A stretch of 37,145 bases of DNA from Paenibacillus sp. 32O-W. GTDB lineage: Bacteria; Bacillota; Bacilli; Paenibacillales; NBRC-103111. Each line of letters starts with the position of its first letter. Position 1 is the stretch's first letter. The notes beneath the pieces are model-generated. The model ran no database searches, had not been told where the DNA came from, and was given only the letters and a program-made list of their open reading frames with translations. Location: NCBI RefSeq assembly GCF_007679495.1, contig NZ_VEGP01000059.1:1-37145 (forward strand), written 5' to 3'. Positions 14,112 to 21,803 of this stretch are shown in pieces. The translations under genes were made by a program, and so were the position numbers.

Positions 14112-14531
14112 ATGAACAAAGAGGTGGATCGACTGTTGGCTAACCCTTATTTGGAAACGCTCGCTTTTTATTCCGTTACGATTCTGGCTCTTGTTGTCTT
14201 TCTGGCGCTCTGGAATCTGGTGACGAAATATAATGTATGGGAAGAAGTTAAGAAAGGAAATCTGGCAGTTGCCCTGGCCACGGGCGGCAAAATTTTCGGG
14301 ATATGTAATATTTTCCGGTTCTCCATGCTGAATAACGATACTTTGTTCGAGACGATTGTCTGGTCGTGCTATGGCTTTGTCTTACTGCTTGCGGCATACT
14401 TTATCTTCGAACTGCTGACTCCCCGATTCAAAATCGACGAACAGGTGAAGCAGGATAACCGGGCGATCGGCTTTATTTCGTTCGTGATCTCGGTTTCCAT
14501 ATCCTACGTGGTCGGAGCCAGTGTAACCTAA
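14112..14531 (+). CDS. DUF350-family membrane protein
   Basis: The 139-residue product has four predicted membrane helices (about 15-37, 54-72, 82-106 and 118-138). The DUF350 signature KKGNLAVALATGGKIFGI lies around residues 46-65. The start is ATG 14112 because AAGGGAGG lies five bases upstream; an in-frame ATG at 14088 lacks such a site. The biochemical role of DUF350 (YjfL) proteins is unknown, and the family is often found with stress or envelope genes. Its position after pspA and before a tiny membrane peptide and a zinc-ribbon protein suggests a membrane-stress function; this is inference from neighbours. Confidence 0.82.
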   Translation: MNKEVDRLLANPYLETLAFYSVTILALVVFLALWNLVTKYNVWEEVKKGNLAVALATGGKIFGICNIFRFSMLNNDTLFETIVWSCYGFVLLLAAYFIFELLTPRFKIDEQVKQDNRAIGFISFVISVSISYVVGASVT

Positions 14532-14600
14532 TTGATGCATAACTTAAGCGTGGGCAACCAATATGACATTGACATTACATCGATAAAGGAGAAGCAGCAT

Positions 14601-14684
14601 ATGAAGTATTTATGGGGCACTCTTTTTGCTCTGGCATTGGTTTTTTTGGCGGCGGGGATTTATTATTTTATTAAATACGGTTAA
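14601..14684 (+). CDS. 27-residue single-span membrane peptide
   Basis: ATG 14601 to TAA 14684 encodes a peptide with a one-lysine N-terminus (MKYLWG), about 18 hydrophobic residues (TLFALALVFLAAGIYYFI) and a Lys-Tyr-Gly end. AAAGGAGAAG lies six bases upstream. It lies 69 bases after the DUF350 stop and 54 bases before the zinc-ribbon start, so it probably shares their transcript. No family is recognised. The good ribosome binding site, clean membrane-helix composition and position between two co-directional genes support a real small protein. Confidence 0.6.
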   Translation: MKYLWGTLFALALVFLAAGIYYFIKYG

Positions 14685-14738
14685 TCTACGAGGAGAAGTC
14701 ATAACTAATCTATAGGAAAGAACGGAGGACTCGCTGCT

Positions 14739-15251
14739 TTGGATACTAACCATCAGCCTACGATCTGTCCATGGTGCCAGTCGGAAATTGTATGGGATCC
14801 GGAAATCGGCCCGGAAGACGAATGCCCCTATTGCTTTAATGAATTGAAGGACTACCGCAGCATAACCTTAACTCTGGGGGACGATGAGGATGAAGCCGGG
14901 GAAGAGGAGGCCGCCGGTCCCGCTGACGAGGAAGCTCCGGTTTGGGAAGACTGGGAGGAAGACACGGCAAGGGATCTCTATGCCGAGAATGTGGAAAGCT
15001 GCATTGACCGTCAGGAAGAGGCTCCGGAATGCTCCCATTGCCGGGAATTGATGCTTTATTCGGGAGTCTATACCGTGACCGGGCCGCAATTCACCCCTGC
15101 CCTTCCGGCCGGCTGGACTAGCGGCTTTCTGTCCGCGCCCTTTCAGATGAATATCTATCTGTGTCCCTCCTGCTTCAAAACGGAAATGTTCCTGTCCGAG
15201 TCGGACCGATTGTCGGTGATTAAGGCCTTCCGGGAGAAGGAAAGCGATTGA
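14739..15251 (+). CDS. Acidic double zinc-ribbon protein, unknown function
   Basis: The 170-residue product has two likely zinc sites. The first is CPWC (Cys10/13) with CPYC (Cys29/32) and the second CSHC (Cys98/101) with CPSC (Cys142/145). A strongly acidic, Trp-containing linker at about residues 47-80 separates them. There is no signal peptide or membrane segment, so it should be cytoplasmic. The start is TTG at 14739, ten bases after GAACGGAGGAC; no suitable ATG exists. Zinc ribbons commonly bind nucleic acids or proteins, and the acidic linker argues more for a protein partner. Placement after DUF350 and the mini-peptide is the only functional hint. Confidence 0.72.
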   Translation: MDTNHQPTICPWCQSEIVWDPEIGPEDECPYCFNELKDYRSITLTLGDDEDEAGEEEAAGPADEEAPVWEDWEEDTARDLYAENVESCIDRQEEAPECSHCRELMLYSGVYTVTGPQFTPALPAGWTSGFLSAPFQMNIYLCPSCFKTEMFLSESDRLSVIKAFREKESD

Positions 15252-15412
15252 CACTATCGCTGCTTGAACCCTGGCTGCATACTTGGAGAAGGAATGGGTA
15301 GTTGAGTTGGGAAGCCACGAGAAAAGCTGCAAGCATAATTCCTGGTTCCCGTTATTCATTCGTCGTTGAAAGCAACCTCTGGAAGCTTGAATTGGGATAT
15401 TTGATGTTGTAC

Positions 15413-15447
15413 CCACCTTTGCTTGACGCGCAAAGGTGGTTTTTTTG
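15413..15447 (+). terminator. Strong terminator closing the DUF350/zinc-ribbon group
   Basis: A perfect 10-bp stem, CCACCTTTGC (15413-15422) with GCAAAGGTGG (15430-15439), is followed by TTTTTTT. It lies 162 bases after the zinc-ribbon stop, with nothing recognised in between. Confidence 0.93.
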
Positions 15448-15581
15448 TTTGTTAGAGCATGATCGAAGGGACTGTATGCCATTTCTCTCCAATCCGTATA
15501 AAGACACTCATCTTTCCCGTCCCATTTGGGAATGTTAAGGAAAGTCGATTCAACGCCATTTTACCAGGGACAGGTGAATTC

Positions 15582-16880
15582 ATGCATAATCGAGTAAAAC
15601 CAGGGGCTGTCGGCCACGATGGCATGGAGTTCAAGGAAGAGTGCTTTGAACAGGATAAACAGGAGACAAGACCCCGGCTATCGGCCCAGTGTAAGCTGCT
15701 TTTGTTGGTCAATGGATTGTTTGCTACAGCCAATGCATTATCCGGAACATTCGTTAACGTCTACTTATGGAAAGTGAAGAACGATTACACAATGATTGCT
15801 ACATTTGCCATAGCTCAGCAGGTAACCACGGCTCTGTTATTCTGGCTGGCGGGTAAGTGGATCAAGGAATATAACAAAATGAACGCGCTCAGGGCGGGAG
15901 TAGCCATATCCGCCATTTTTTATTCCGCGGTGCTGTGGGCCGGTGTCAAGGCGGTGGATTACGTGATTTGGCTGGGGGCCATTCAAGGCATTTCCGCGGG
16001 ATTATTCTGGTCGGCCTTTAACGTTATTTATTTCGAAGTGACCGACCCTGACAACCGTGACCGGTTTAACGGGTGGGCCGGGCTGCTCGGATCGGCGGCC
16101 GGAATGATCGCCCCCTGGGTATCGGGTTTCCTGATTACTAGAATGCAGGACACGGCAGGTTATCGGGTCATTTTCACCATTTCGCTCATTATATTTGTAG
16201 TCGCGACGATTTTCAGTTTTTTCCTGAAGAAACGGAAGCCTCTCGGGAAATATCTGTGGTTCTACGGCCTGCATCAGCTTAGAAAACAAAATCACCCCTG
16301 GCGCAAAATAGGCTTGGCCATGACGGCCCAAGGAGTCAGGGAAGGGGTCTTCAGCTTCATTATCGGTTTGCTGGTTTATATTTACACGAAGAATGAGATG
16401 AAGCTGGGCAATTTCTCATTAATTACGTCTGCCGTCGGATTATTCGGTTTTATGGCGGCAGGCAGGCTGCTAAAGCCTCAATACCGCAGATGGGGGATGT
16501 TTGCCGGAGTTGTTATGATGATTGCGGTCATTTTGCCGTTTTTCTGGCAGGTCAGCTACTTCACTCTGCTTCTGTTTGGAATAGGGACGGCTTTGTTCAT
16601 TCCGCTGTACTCGATCCCGACCACCTCCGTTGTCTTTGACATTATAGGTCAAAATCAGGAAAGCGCAGAACGCAGAGTCGAGTATATTGTGCTGCGTGAG
16701 CTGGCTCTCTGTCTGGGCAGAATATTGGGGGCGCTGGTTTTTATCGCGGTTGTCTCCAGAACGACGGCCCCGCTTGCGATGAACCTGCTGCTGCTCGGAA
16801 TCGGCAGTTCTCCGTTGATCGTATGGATACTGCTTCGCAGCTGGCTGGGGGTCGTCAAGCCTAAGGAAAATAATGCCTAG
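15582..16880 (+). CDS. Major facilitator superfamily transporter
   Basis: The product (about 432 residues from ATG 15582) is an integral membrane carrier with about 12 hydrophobic segments after a 50-residue charged N-terminus. An Arg/Lys-rich central loop (LKKRKPLGKYLWF) divides it into two halves, as usual in MFS proteins. Residues such as FWSAFNVIYFEVTDPDNRDRFNGWAG resemble the loop 2-3 region of the superfamily. The substrate cannot be told from sequence. The start is uncertain: ATG 15582 has AGGTGA just upstream, while the frame is open from 15459 and an internal ATG lies at 15624. The gene stands alone between two terminator/promoter boundaries. Confidence 0.8.
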   Translation: MHNRVKPGAVGHDGMEFKEECFEQDKQETRPRLSAQCKLLLLVNGLFATANALSGTFVNVYLWKVKNDYTMIATFAIAQQVTTALLFWLAGKWIKEYNKMNALRAGVAISAIFYSAVLWAGVKAVDYVIWLGAIQGISAGLFWSAFNVIYFEVTDPDNRDRFNGWAGLLGSAAGMIAPWVSGFLITRMQDTAGYRVIFTISLIIFVVATIFSFFLKKRKPLGKYLWFYGLHQLRKQNHPWRKIGLAMTAQGVREGVFSFIIGLLVYIYTKNEMKLGNFSLITSAVGLFGFMAAGRLLKPQYRRWGMFAGVVMMIAVILPFFWQVSYFTLLLFGIGTALFIPLYSIPTTSVVFDIIGQNQESAERRVEYIVLRELALCLGRILGALVFIAVVSRTTAPLAMNLLLLGIGSSPLIVWILLRSWLGVVKPKENNA

Positions 16881-16935
16881 CCGAAGATTTTGGCCATTTT
16901 CGCAGACTGAAGCTTTAGGGGCTCTTCCCTTTAGC

Positions 16936-16964
16936 TTGACCCCTAAAAATAAAGCCGATAAAAT
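16936..16964 (+). promoter_or_regulatory. SigmaA promoter of the cysK-type gene
   Basis: TTGACC (16936-16941) and TAAAAT (16959-16964) are 17 bases apart. Transcription would start near 16971, about 80 bases before the coding start. GGGG-CCCC arms (TAGGGG before it, CCCCTA within it) flank the -35 region and could be an operator or an end-of-gene hairpin for the transporter. Confidence 0.6.
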
Positions 16965-17051
16965 TAATGGGCATACAATGAATTTGGAGGCAATAAGTTT
17001 TAGCCTGCGGGGACTATTTCTTGACCTTATTTTCAAAAGGGAGCGGATACT

Positions 17052-17972
17052 ATGGCTGTTAAAATGGCGGGATCGATTACGGAGCTGATCGGAAATACTC
17101 CGGCTGTGCGATTAAATCGGCTGGCTTCGGAGCAGGACGCCGAGGTATATGTGAAGCTGGAATCCTATAACCCGAGCGGAAGTGTGAAGGACCGGGCCGC
17201 TTATAATTTGATTCTTCAGGCGGAGAAGCAAGGAAAGCTTGCACCGGGGGCCACGATTATTGAGCCGACGAGCGGCAACACGGGAATCGGACTCGCTATG
17301 AATGCCGCAGCCAAGGGCTATCGGGCAATACTGGTGATGCCGGATAATATGACGAAGGAAAGAATCAATTTGCTTAAAGCCTATGGAGCAGAGGTTGTCC
17401 TGACCCCGGCTGCGGAAAGAATGCCCGGTGCGATCCGTAAGGCCATGGAGCTGAAGGAGCAGATTCCCGGCAGCTTCATTCCCCAGCAATTTGAAAATCC
17501 GGCCAATCCGGATATTCATAGAACAACGACGGCGCTCGAGATTATCGAGCAGACGGAGGGCAGGCTGGATGTCTTCGTTGCCACAGCCGGAACCGGAGGG
17601 ACTATAACCGGAACAGGGGAAGTGCTGAAGGAGCATATTCCGGGTATACGGATTGTCGTAGTCGAGCCTAAAGGCTCCCCGGTTCTGTCAGGCGGCCAGC
17701 CCGGACCTCACAAGCTGGTCGGAACCAGTCCAGGCTTCATCCCTCCGATTCTCAACACCGGAATTTACGATGAGATCGTGCAGGTGGAGGATGAGAATGC
17801 ACTGGACACGGCCAGATTGCTGGCCTCCAGGGAAGGGATTCTGGTCGGACCGTCAGCGGGAGCCTCCGTATGGGCGGCCTTGCAGTTGGCAAGAAGAATG
17901 GGCCAAGGCAAGAGGGTGCTGTGCATTGCTCCGGATACCGGGGAACGCTACTTGAGCATGGATGTCTTTTAA
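17052..17972 (+). CDS. cysK: Cysteine synthase (O-acetylserine sulfhydrylase)
   Basis: This PLP enzyme makes L-cysteine from O-acetylserine and sulfide in the cytoplasm. The 306-residue protein shows NPSGSVKDRAA (Schiff-base Lys46), the TSGNTGIGLA asparagine loop and the phosphate-binding TAGTGGTITGTG stretch. These are all hallmarks of the CysK/CysM fold-type II family. GGGAGCGG precedes the ATG at 17052; a second ATG at 17064 is possible. It has its own promoter and terminator, so it is probably monocistronic. Paralogues acting on cystathionine or other substrates cannot be excluded from sequence alone. Confidence 0.9.
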   Translation: MAVKMAGSITELIGNTPAVRLNRLASEQDAEVYVKLESYNPSGSVKDRAAYNLILQAEKQGKLAPGATIIEPTSGNTGIGLAMNAAAKGYRAILVMPDNMTKERINLLKAYGAEVVLTPAAERMPGAIRKAMELKEQIPGSFIPQQFENPANPDIHRTTTALEIIEQTEGRLDVFVATAGTGGTITGTGEVLKEHIPGIRIVVVEPKGSPVLSGGQPGPHKLVGTSPGFIPPILNTGIYDEIVQVEDENALDTARLLASREGILVGPSAGASVWAALQLARRMGQGKRVLCIAPDTGERYLSMDVF

Positions 17973-17977
17973 AATGG

Positions 17978-18004
17978 CCTCGGGATTTGATCCTGGGTTT
18001 TTTG
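17978..18004 (+). terminator. Terminator of the cysK-type gene
   Basis: CCTCGGGAT (17978-17986) pairs with ATCCTGGG (17990-17997) over a TTG loop, and TTTTTT follows. It begins five bases after the stop codon. Confidence 0.75.
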
Positions 18005-18549
18005 GCACATAGTAATCTTTAAATTCTTTACAGTGTTAATAGGGTGCAGAACATATATTTCATCGGTAAACACGCCCGTCCTAAGAACGGCGATAGCCGC
18101 TTATCCTTGGAAAAAACCGCGGAGTGCCTATTCTAAAGCGATTATGCAGGTCTTTTTAGAGAAAAGTCGTCACATACCTGATTCTAGAGCAATAATGCAC
18201 GTCTTTGGAGCGATTTTTGCGAAATGGCCCCATTTTGTGAAAAAGACCTGCACATTTGAGCGTCTTTCGCCTTCTTTTCGGAAAAGGGTACGATTTTAAT
18301 GTATTTTTGCTCGTCTTTGCGTTATCTTTACCGACCCGGATGCGATGCTGGCTTTCCCTCAGGGCGTAATGTATAATCCCTTTTCGAAACAAATTCAGGG
18401 AGAGAGACCGCCTAAGAGGAAGGTTTTAGACGCTGACCCTGTATGTCAGGATTGCCGGCGGAAAGGCGCAGTAAACGAAGTCGTACAGCGGTCAAAATTT
18501 TCATCCCCGATGGTGACTGACAGGACATGCAGGTTTGTGTTATTTTGCT
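18005..18549. other. Repeat-rich intergenic region without a convincing gene
   Basis: These 545 bases separate the cysK-type gene from alaR. They hold several variants of a GCxCGTCTTT core, a 26-base direct repeat and a 13-bp inverted repeat, described separately. Open frames across the region, including 18033-18299, simply translate the repeats and lack ribosome binding sites. The composition is more AT-rich than the flanking genes. Confidence 0.6.
18130..18252. repeat. Interspersed intergenic repeat cluster (GTCTTT core)
   Basis: A 26-base unit, ATTCTAAAGCGAT... (18130-18155), recurs at 18181-18206 with about five differences and a 51-base period. TGCAGGTCTTTTT (18145-18157) is exactly inverted as AAAAAGACCTGCA (18240-18252). 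Looser GCGTCTTT and CTCGTCTTT copies follow up to about 18320. This could be a non-autonomous repeat family or a large RNA hairpin. Confidence 0.65.
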
Positions 18550-18578
18550 TTGCACGTTCTGCTCGTTCGTTGTATAGT
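18550..18578 (+). promoter_or_regulatory. SigmaA promoter of alaR-alaT
   Basis: TTGCAC (18550-18555) and TATAGT (18573-18578) are separated by exactly 17 bases. The start point would fall about 30 bases before the alaR start codon. Short palindromic sequence (TATAGTGGAACTATC-like) overlaps the -10 region and could be an operator for the encoded regulator. Confidence 0.65.
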
Positions 18579-18612
18579 GGAACTATCATTTTTTACTGGA
18601 GGGGGCCCGCGA

Positions 18613-19104
18613 ATGAACAAACTGAAACTGCAAATTCTGGAATTGCTCAAGGAAGATTCCAGAATAGGCGCCGATTTGATTGCGACCATGCTGGGGGCGA
18701 AGCAAGCGGAGGTGGAAGCCGCCATCGCCGAGCTGGAAGAGGAGAAGGTCATTGTCAAATACGCGACAGTGGTGAACTGGAGCAAGGTCAACGATGATAA
18801 AGTGACGGCCCTGATTGAAGTGCAGATTACTCCGGAGCGGGGGCACGGCTTCGACGCAATCGCCGAAAGAATTTATTTGTATCCCGAAGTGAAGTCCGTA
18901 TACTTGATGTCGGGAGCCTACGACCTGCTGGTTGAGGTGGAGGGAAGAACGCTTAAGGAGGTCGCCTCTTTCGTCTCCAACAAGCTTTCGCCGATCGACC
19001 GGATTTTATCGACGAAAACTCATTTTATTCTGAAAAAATATAAACAGGACGGTATTATTTTCGAAGACAATGACGAAGATCACCGTCTCCTGATTTCGCC
19101 ATAA
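18613..19104 (+). CDS. alaR: Lrp/AsnC-family transcription regulator
   Basis: The 163-residue product has an N-terminal winged helix-turn-helix (about 3-52, KLKLQILELLKEDSRIGADLIATMLG) and a C-terminal RAM/AsnC effector domain (about 70-145, with VKSVYLMSGAYDLLVEVEG). These proteins bind amino acids and form dimers or octamers on DNA. The start at ATG 18613 follows GGAGGGGG; a frame open from 18535 overlaps the promoter. It sits 14 bases before an aminotransferase gene. The pair matches the B. subtilis alaR-alaT (yugG-yugH) operon, in which AlaR controls the alanine transaminase. The symbol is assigned by this synteny. Confidence 0.85.
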   Translation: MNKLKLQILELLKEDSRIGADLIATMLGAKQAEVEAAIAELEEEKVIVKYATVVNWSKVNDDKVTALIEVQITPERGHGFDAIAERIYLYPEVKSVYLMSGAYDLLVEVEGRTLKEVASFVSNKLSPIDRILSTKTHFILKKYKQDGIIFEDNDEDHRLLISP

Positions 19105-19118
19105 AGGAAGTATCCGTT

Positions 19119-20300
19119 ATGACCAAGCAAAAGGAAATGCATCAATACTTGTCACCGCTTGTCCGGGATATCCCGCCTTCGGGCATCCGGAAATTTTTCG
19201 ACCTTGTCAGCGCGAGCAAAGACATAATTTCACTTGGGGTTGGGGAGCCCGATTTCATCACTCCCTGGCACGTCCGCGAAGCAAGCTTTTATTCCCTGGA
19301 AAGGGGCAAGACGCAGTATACTCCGAATGCCGGACTATATGAGCTCCGCGAAGAGATAGCCAATTATTTGCATACCGGATTTCAGCTGACGTATGAACCG
19401 AAGGACGAAATCATTGTTACGGTCGGGGGCAGTGAAGCGATCGATCTCGCTCTGCGGGCGCTTATTACGCCGGGCGATGAAATATTGATCCCCGAACCCT
19501 GCTATGTGTCCTATTCGCCCATTGCTTCGATCGGGGGAGGAATTCCGGTCGGTATAGAGACATTCGCCAAGGATCAATTCAAGTTGACGCCGGAATCGCT
19601 GAAGGCGCAGATCACTCCCCGTTCCAAGGTGCTTGTGCTCTGTTACCCGAGCAATCCGACGGGAGGAATCATGACCCGGGAAGATTGGCTGCCGATTGCC
19701 AAGCTGGTAGAAGAGAACGATCTGATCGTAATTTCCGACGAAATTTATGCGGAATTAACCTATGGTCAGAAGCATGTCAGCTTCGCATCGCTGCCGGGCA
19801 TGAAGGATCGTACCATCCTCGTCAGCGGATTTTCCAAGGCGTTCGCCATGACCGGCTGGAGAATGGGATACGCTTGCGGTCATCGGGATCTGATTCAGGC
19901 GATGCTGAAAATTCATCAATATACCGTCATGTGTGCTCCCGTCATGGGCCAAGTGGCCGCAATAGAGGCGCTTAGATACGGTTTGGAAGAGAAGGACCGG
20001 ATGGTCGAATCCTATAATCAGAGACGCAGGCTGGTAGTGCGGGGCTTCCGGGAAATCGGTCTGGATTGTCACGAGCCGCAAGGGGCCTTCTACGCCTTCC
20101 CCTCGATTCAATCGACAGGACTGAGCTCGGAGGAATTTGCCGAGAGGCTCCTGCGGGAAGCAAGGGTGGCTGCTGTGCCGGGCAATGTTTTCGGATTGGG
20201 AGGCGAAGGGTTCATTCGCTGCTCTTACGCCACGTCAGTAAGCCAATTGAATGAAGCGTTGGATCGGATAGGCAAGTTTTATGAGAAGCTGCAGAAGTAA
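19119..20300 (+). CDS. alaT: Class I/II aminotransferase, AlaT-like
   Basis: The 393-residue PLP enzyme has the fold-type I signature: YPSNPTGG (substrate-binding Asn), SDEIYAELTY and the Schiff-base lysine Lys240 in SGFSKAFAMTGWRMGY. Length and motifs fit the alanine/aromatic transaminase group that includes B. subtilis AlaT (YugH) and PatA. AAAGGAAG precedes the ATG. It is co-transcribed with the Lrp-type regulator immediately upstream. This suggests amino-acid-responsive control and favours alanine synthesis from pyruvate and glutamate. Substrate preference is inferred from context. Confidence 0.87.
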   Translation: MTKQKEMHQYLSPLVRDIPPSGIRKFFDLVSASKDIISLGVGEPDFITPWHVREASFYSLERGKTQYTPNAGLYELREEIANYLHTGFQLTYEPKDEIIVTVGGSEAIDLALRALITPGDEILIPEPCYVSYSPIASIGGGIPVGIETFAKDQFKLTPESLKAQITPRSKVLVLCYPSNPTGGIMTREDWLPIAKLVEENDLIVISDEIYAELTYGQKHVSFASLPGMKDRTILVSGFSKAFAMTGWRMGYACGHRDLIQAMLKIHQYTVMCAPVMGQVAAIEALRYGLEEKDRMVESYNQRRRLVVRGFREIGLDCHEPQGAFYAFPSIQSTGLSSEEFAERLLREARVAAVPGNVFGLGGEGFIRCSYATSVSQLNEALDRIGKFYEKLQK

Positions 20301-20326
20301 TAATTTTCCATGGGCCAGATTTCTTT

Positions 20327-20355
20327 TTGCGCCTAAATATGGTATTGTTTAAAGT
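20327..20355 (+). promoter_or_regulatory. Possible promoter of the Spo0E-like gene
   Basis: TTGCGC (20327-20332) and TAAAGT (20350-20355) are 17 bases apart. Both boxes have two mismatches from sigmaA consensus. Confidence 0.35.
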
Positions 20356-20405
20356 AGAAGAAAAGCGTTATTCTTTCTCTTCATGCTACCAAAGGGGGAA
20401 TGATT

Positions 20406-20669
20406 ATGACTGCTGCTTACCTGAATTCGGCTCCGTATCACAACCTTTTGCTTCGGGAGAAGGATTCGCATTTAAGATGGGTGACCGAACCCGCCAAGCC
20501 ATCTAACGCTCTGCTTGTTCTGGAAGAAGAGATTCGGGTTTTGCGCATGCAGATGGAGCAGATGTACATGGAAGAACCTTGTTTCAACAATTCCTCCATA
20601 TTGGAGATTAGCAGACTGCTGGATAAGAAAATAAACTTATATCTGGAAATGATAAGAGCCGAGGGCTGA
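20406..20669 (+). CDS. Spo0E-like sporulation aspartyl-phosphate phosphatase
   Basis: Spo0E-family proteins remove the phosphate from Spo0A~P and so restrain sporulation. The 87-residue product has two predicted helices (about 38-55 and 62-83). The family motif, a Ser-x-x-Leu-Asp arrangement, appears as SRLLDKKINLYLEM. Members are typically 50-90 residues. ATG 20406 is preferred because AAAGGGGGA ends six bases upstream, whereas ATG 20400 abuts it. A terminator overlaps the last codons, so the gene is monocistronic. The family call rests on the short motif and size. Confidence 0.7.
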   Translation: MTAAYLNSAPYHNLLLREKDSHLRWVTEPAKPSNALLVLEEEIRVLRMQMEQMYMEEPCFNNSSILEISRLLDKKINLYLEMIRAEG

Positions 20670-20688
20670 TAAGCCCGGCTCTTTTTTT
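20656..20688 (+). terminator. Terminator of the Spo0E-like gene
   Basis: GAGCCGAGGGC (20656-20666) pairs with GCCCGGCTC (20673-20681) with one bulge, followed by TTTTTTT. The stem includes the stop codon region of the gene. Confidence 0.9.
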
Positions 20689-20806
20689 CCTGCTTAAAGG
20701 ACAGAAAGCGCCCCCCTAGAGAGAGTATAATCTCGCTAAAACGATTTCTTCGGAACAGACTCTGTGCTATCATAGTTTTGATGCGACTTTAGTGGGGGGA
20801 GAAACG

Positions 20807-21346
20807 TTGAAAGCGAAGCTGGGAATAGCATGGAAGCTAATCGCGGTGCTAGTTTTGGTAGTGGTGCTGAGCGCCTGTGGAAGAGAGAGAGCGGATGTCA
20901 CCATCTTCATTCTGCCGCCGGGGGGAATGGACTCTTCTGTAGCGGAAACATTGGAGAATTTCGTTCAGGACAAAGTAGGGGAAACCATGTCCGTGGATTT
21001 ATTCTCCAGTCCGATCTTCGACCTTAACAAGCTGATGGTCGAAATCGCCGCCGGGGATAACGACATTATGGTCCTTCCGGAAGAGCAATTCAAGGTGTTT
21101 GCCGAACAGGGAGGCCTGCCGGGTATGGACGATCTGTTCCGTCCGGAGGATTATCCGGAAGGGGTGCTTGAAGCGCCGAATGACGAGGGCAAGCTTGAGA
21201 AAAAGCTGTACGGAGTACCGGTGAGCAAAACGGAATGGCTGCAATCCGTCGGCTACAAAGGGGCGGAAATGTATGCCTTTATCCACCCTCGGGCCAAGGA
21301 TAAGGACAAGGCGGCGGAAGTGTTGAAGAAAATAATGGAATCCTAG
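20807..21346 (+). CDS. Small lipoprotein of unknown function, solute-binding-like
   Basis: The product (about 179 residues from TTG 20807) has a basic start, a hydrophobic segment and the lipobox LSAC (Cys24), so it should be anchored outside the membrane. The mature part contains an alternating alpha/beta pattern (VTIFILPPGG, then DIMVLPEEQFKVFAEQGG). This resembles half of a periplasmic-binding-protein fold, but no known family is certain. GGGGGGAG lies five bases before the TTG; a GTG at 20792 is also in frame but lies within that site. It stands just upstream of the cobalamin riboswitch, but the riboswitch promoter lies after it, so co-regulation is not indicated. Confidence 0.7.
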   Translation: MKAKLGIAWKLIAVLVLVVVLSACGRERADVTIFILPPGGMDSSVAETLENFVQDKVGETMSVDLFSSPIFDLNKLMVEIAAGDNDIMVLPEEQFKVFAEQGGLPGMDDLFRPEDYPEGVLEAPNDEGKLEKKLYGVPVSKTEWLQSVGYKGAEMYAFIHPRAKDKDKAAEVLKKIMES

Positions 21347-21441
21347 CATAGTACGCAATTGTTTTTGAGCTGATAGATTCTGCGAAGTCATGCAGTATCG
21401 CATGTATCGTTGTAATCCGTTAACGGTAGATAATAATAGAC

Positions 21442-21470
21442 TTGTAACTTGGGGGCGCTTCCCCTATAAT
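21442..21470 (+). promoter_or_regulatory. SigmaA promoter of the cobalamin riboswitch and btu operon
   Basis: TTGTAA (21442-21447) and a perfect TATAAT (21465-21470) are 17 bases apart. GGGG and CCCC form a short inverted repeat inside the spacer. The start site would be near 21477. Confidence 0.75.
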
Positions 21471-21504
21471 CTTCTAAGAGAATATAGCTTGAATAATTGA
21501 ATGG

Positions 21505-21690
21505 ACATGTAATGCCTGCAGGTCCCGCGAACGCCATCCGCGTCCGGGTTAAAAGGGAAGCCGGTGCAAATCCGGCACGGTCCCGCCACTGTAAAATGGG
21601 AGAGTCTCATTAGGCCACTGTTGAATCCAACGGGAAGGCGAGATTTACCAACCCCATAAGTCAGGAGACCTGCCTGCAAGGTGAAGCTGA
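21505..21690 (+). promoter_or_regulatory. Cobalamin (adenosylcobalamin) riboswitch
   Basis: The aptamer shows the conserved core AAGCCGGTGCAAATCCGGC (from 21558), GGTCCCGCCACTGTAA (21579-21594) and the B12 box AGTCAGGAGACCTGCC (21659-21674). These are hallmarks of the cobalamin riboswitch family. It precedes a vitamin B12 importer and nucleotide-loop genes, the expected targets. High coenzyme B12 should favour the downstream terminator at 21773-21803. The 5' boundary is approximate. Confidence 0.96.
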
Positions 21691-21772
21691 AGAAATCCTT
21701 CGAGGAAAAGGAAACCGGCTGATCAGGATGATGGGGTTCATTTGTTATCCCCTTGGATCGCTGCGCCATTAT

Positions 21773-21803
21773 GCCCTCTATCGAACGGATGGAGGGCTTT
21801 TTT
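21773..21803 (+). terminator. Riboswitch expression-platform terminator
   Basis: GCCCTCTATC (21773-21782) pairs with GATGGAGGGC (21788-21797) over GAACG, followed by TTTTTT. It is about 80 bases past the aptamer, consistent with transcription attenuation. Confidence 0.88.

Noticed and set aside
18033-18299. 88-codon open frame in the repeat region before alaR
   Set aside because: It translates the intergenic repeats, lacks a ribosome binding site and has an implausible composition.
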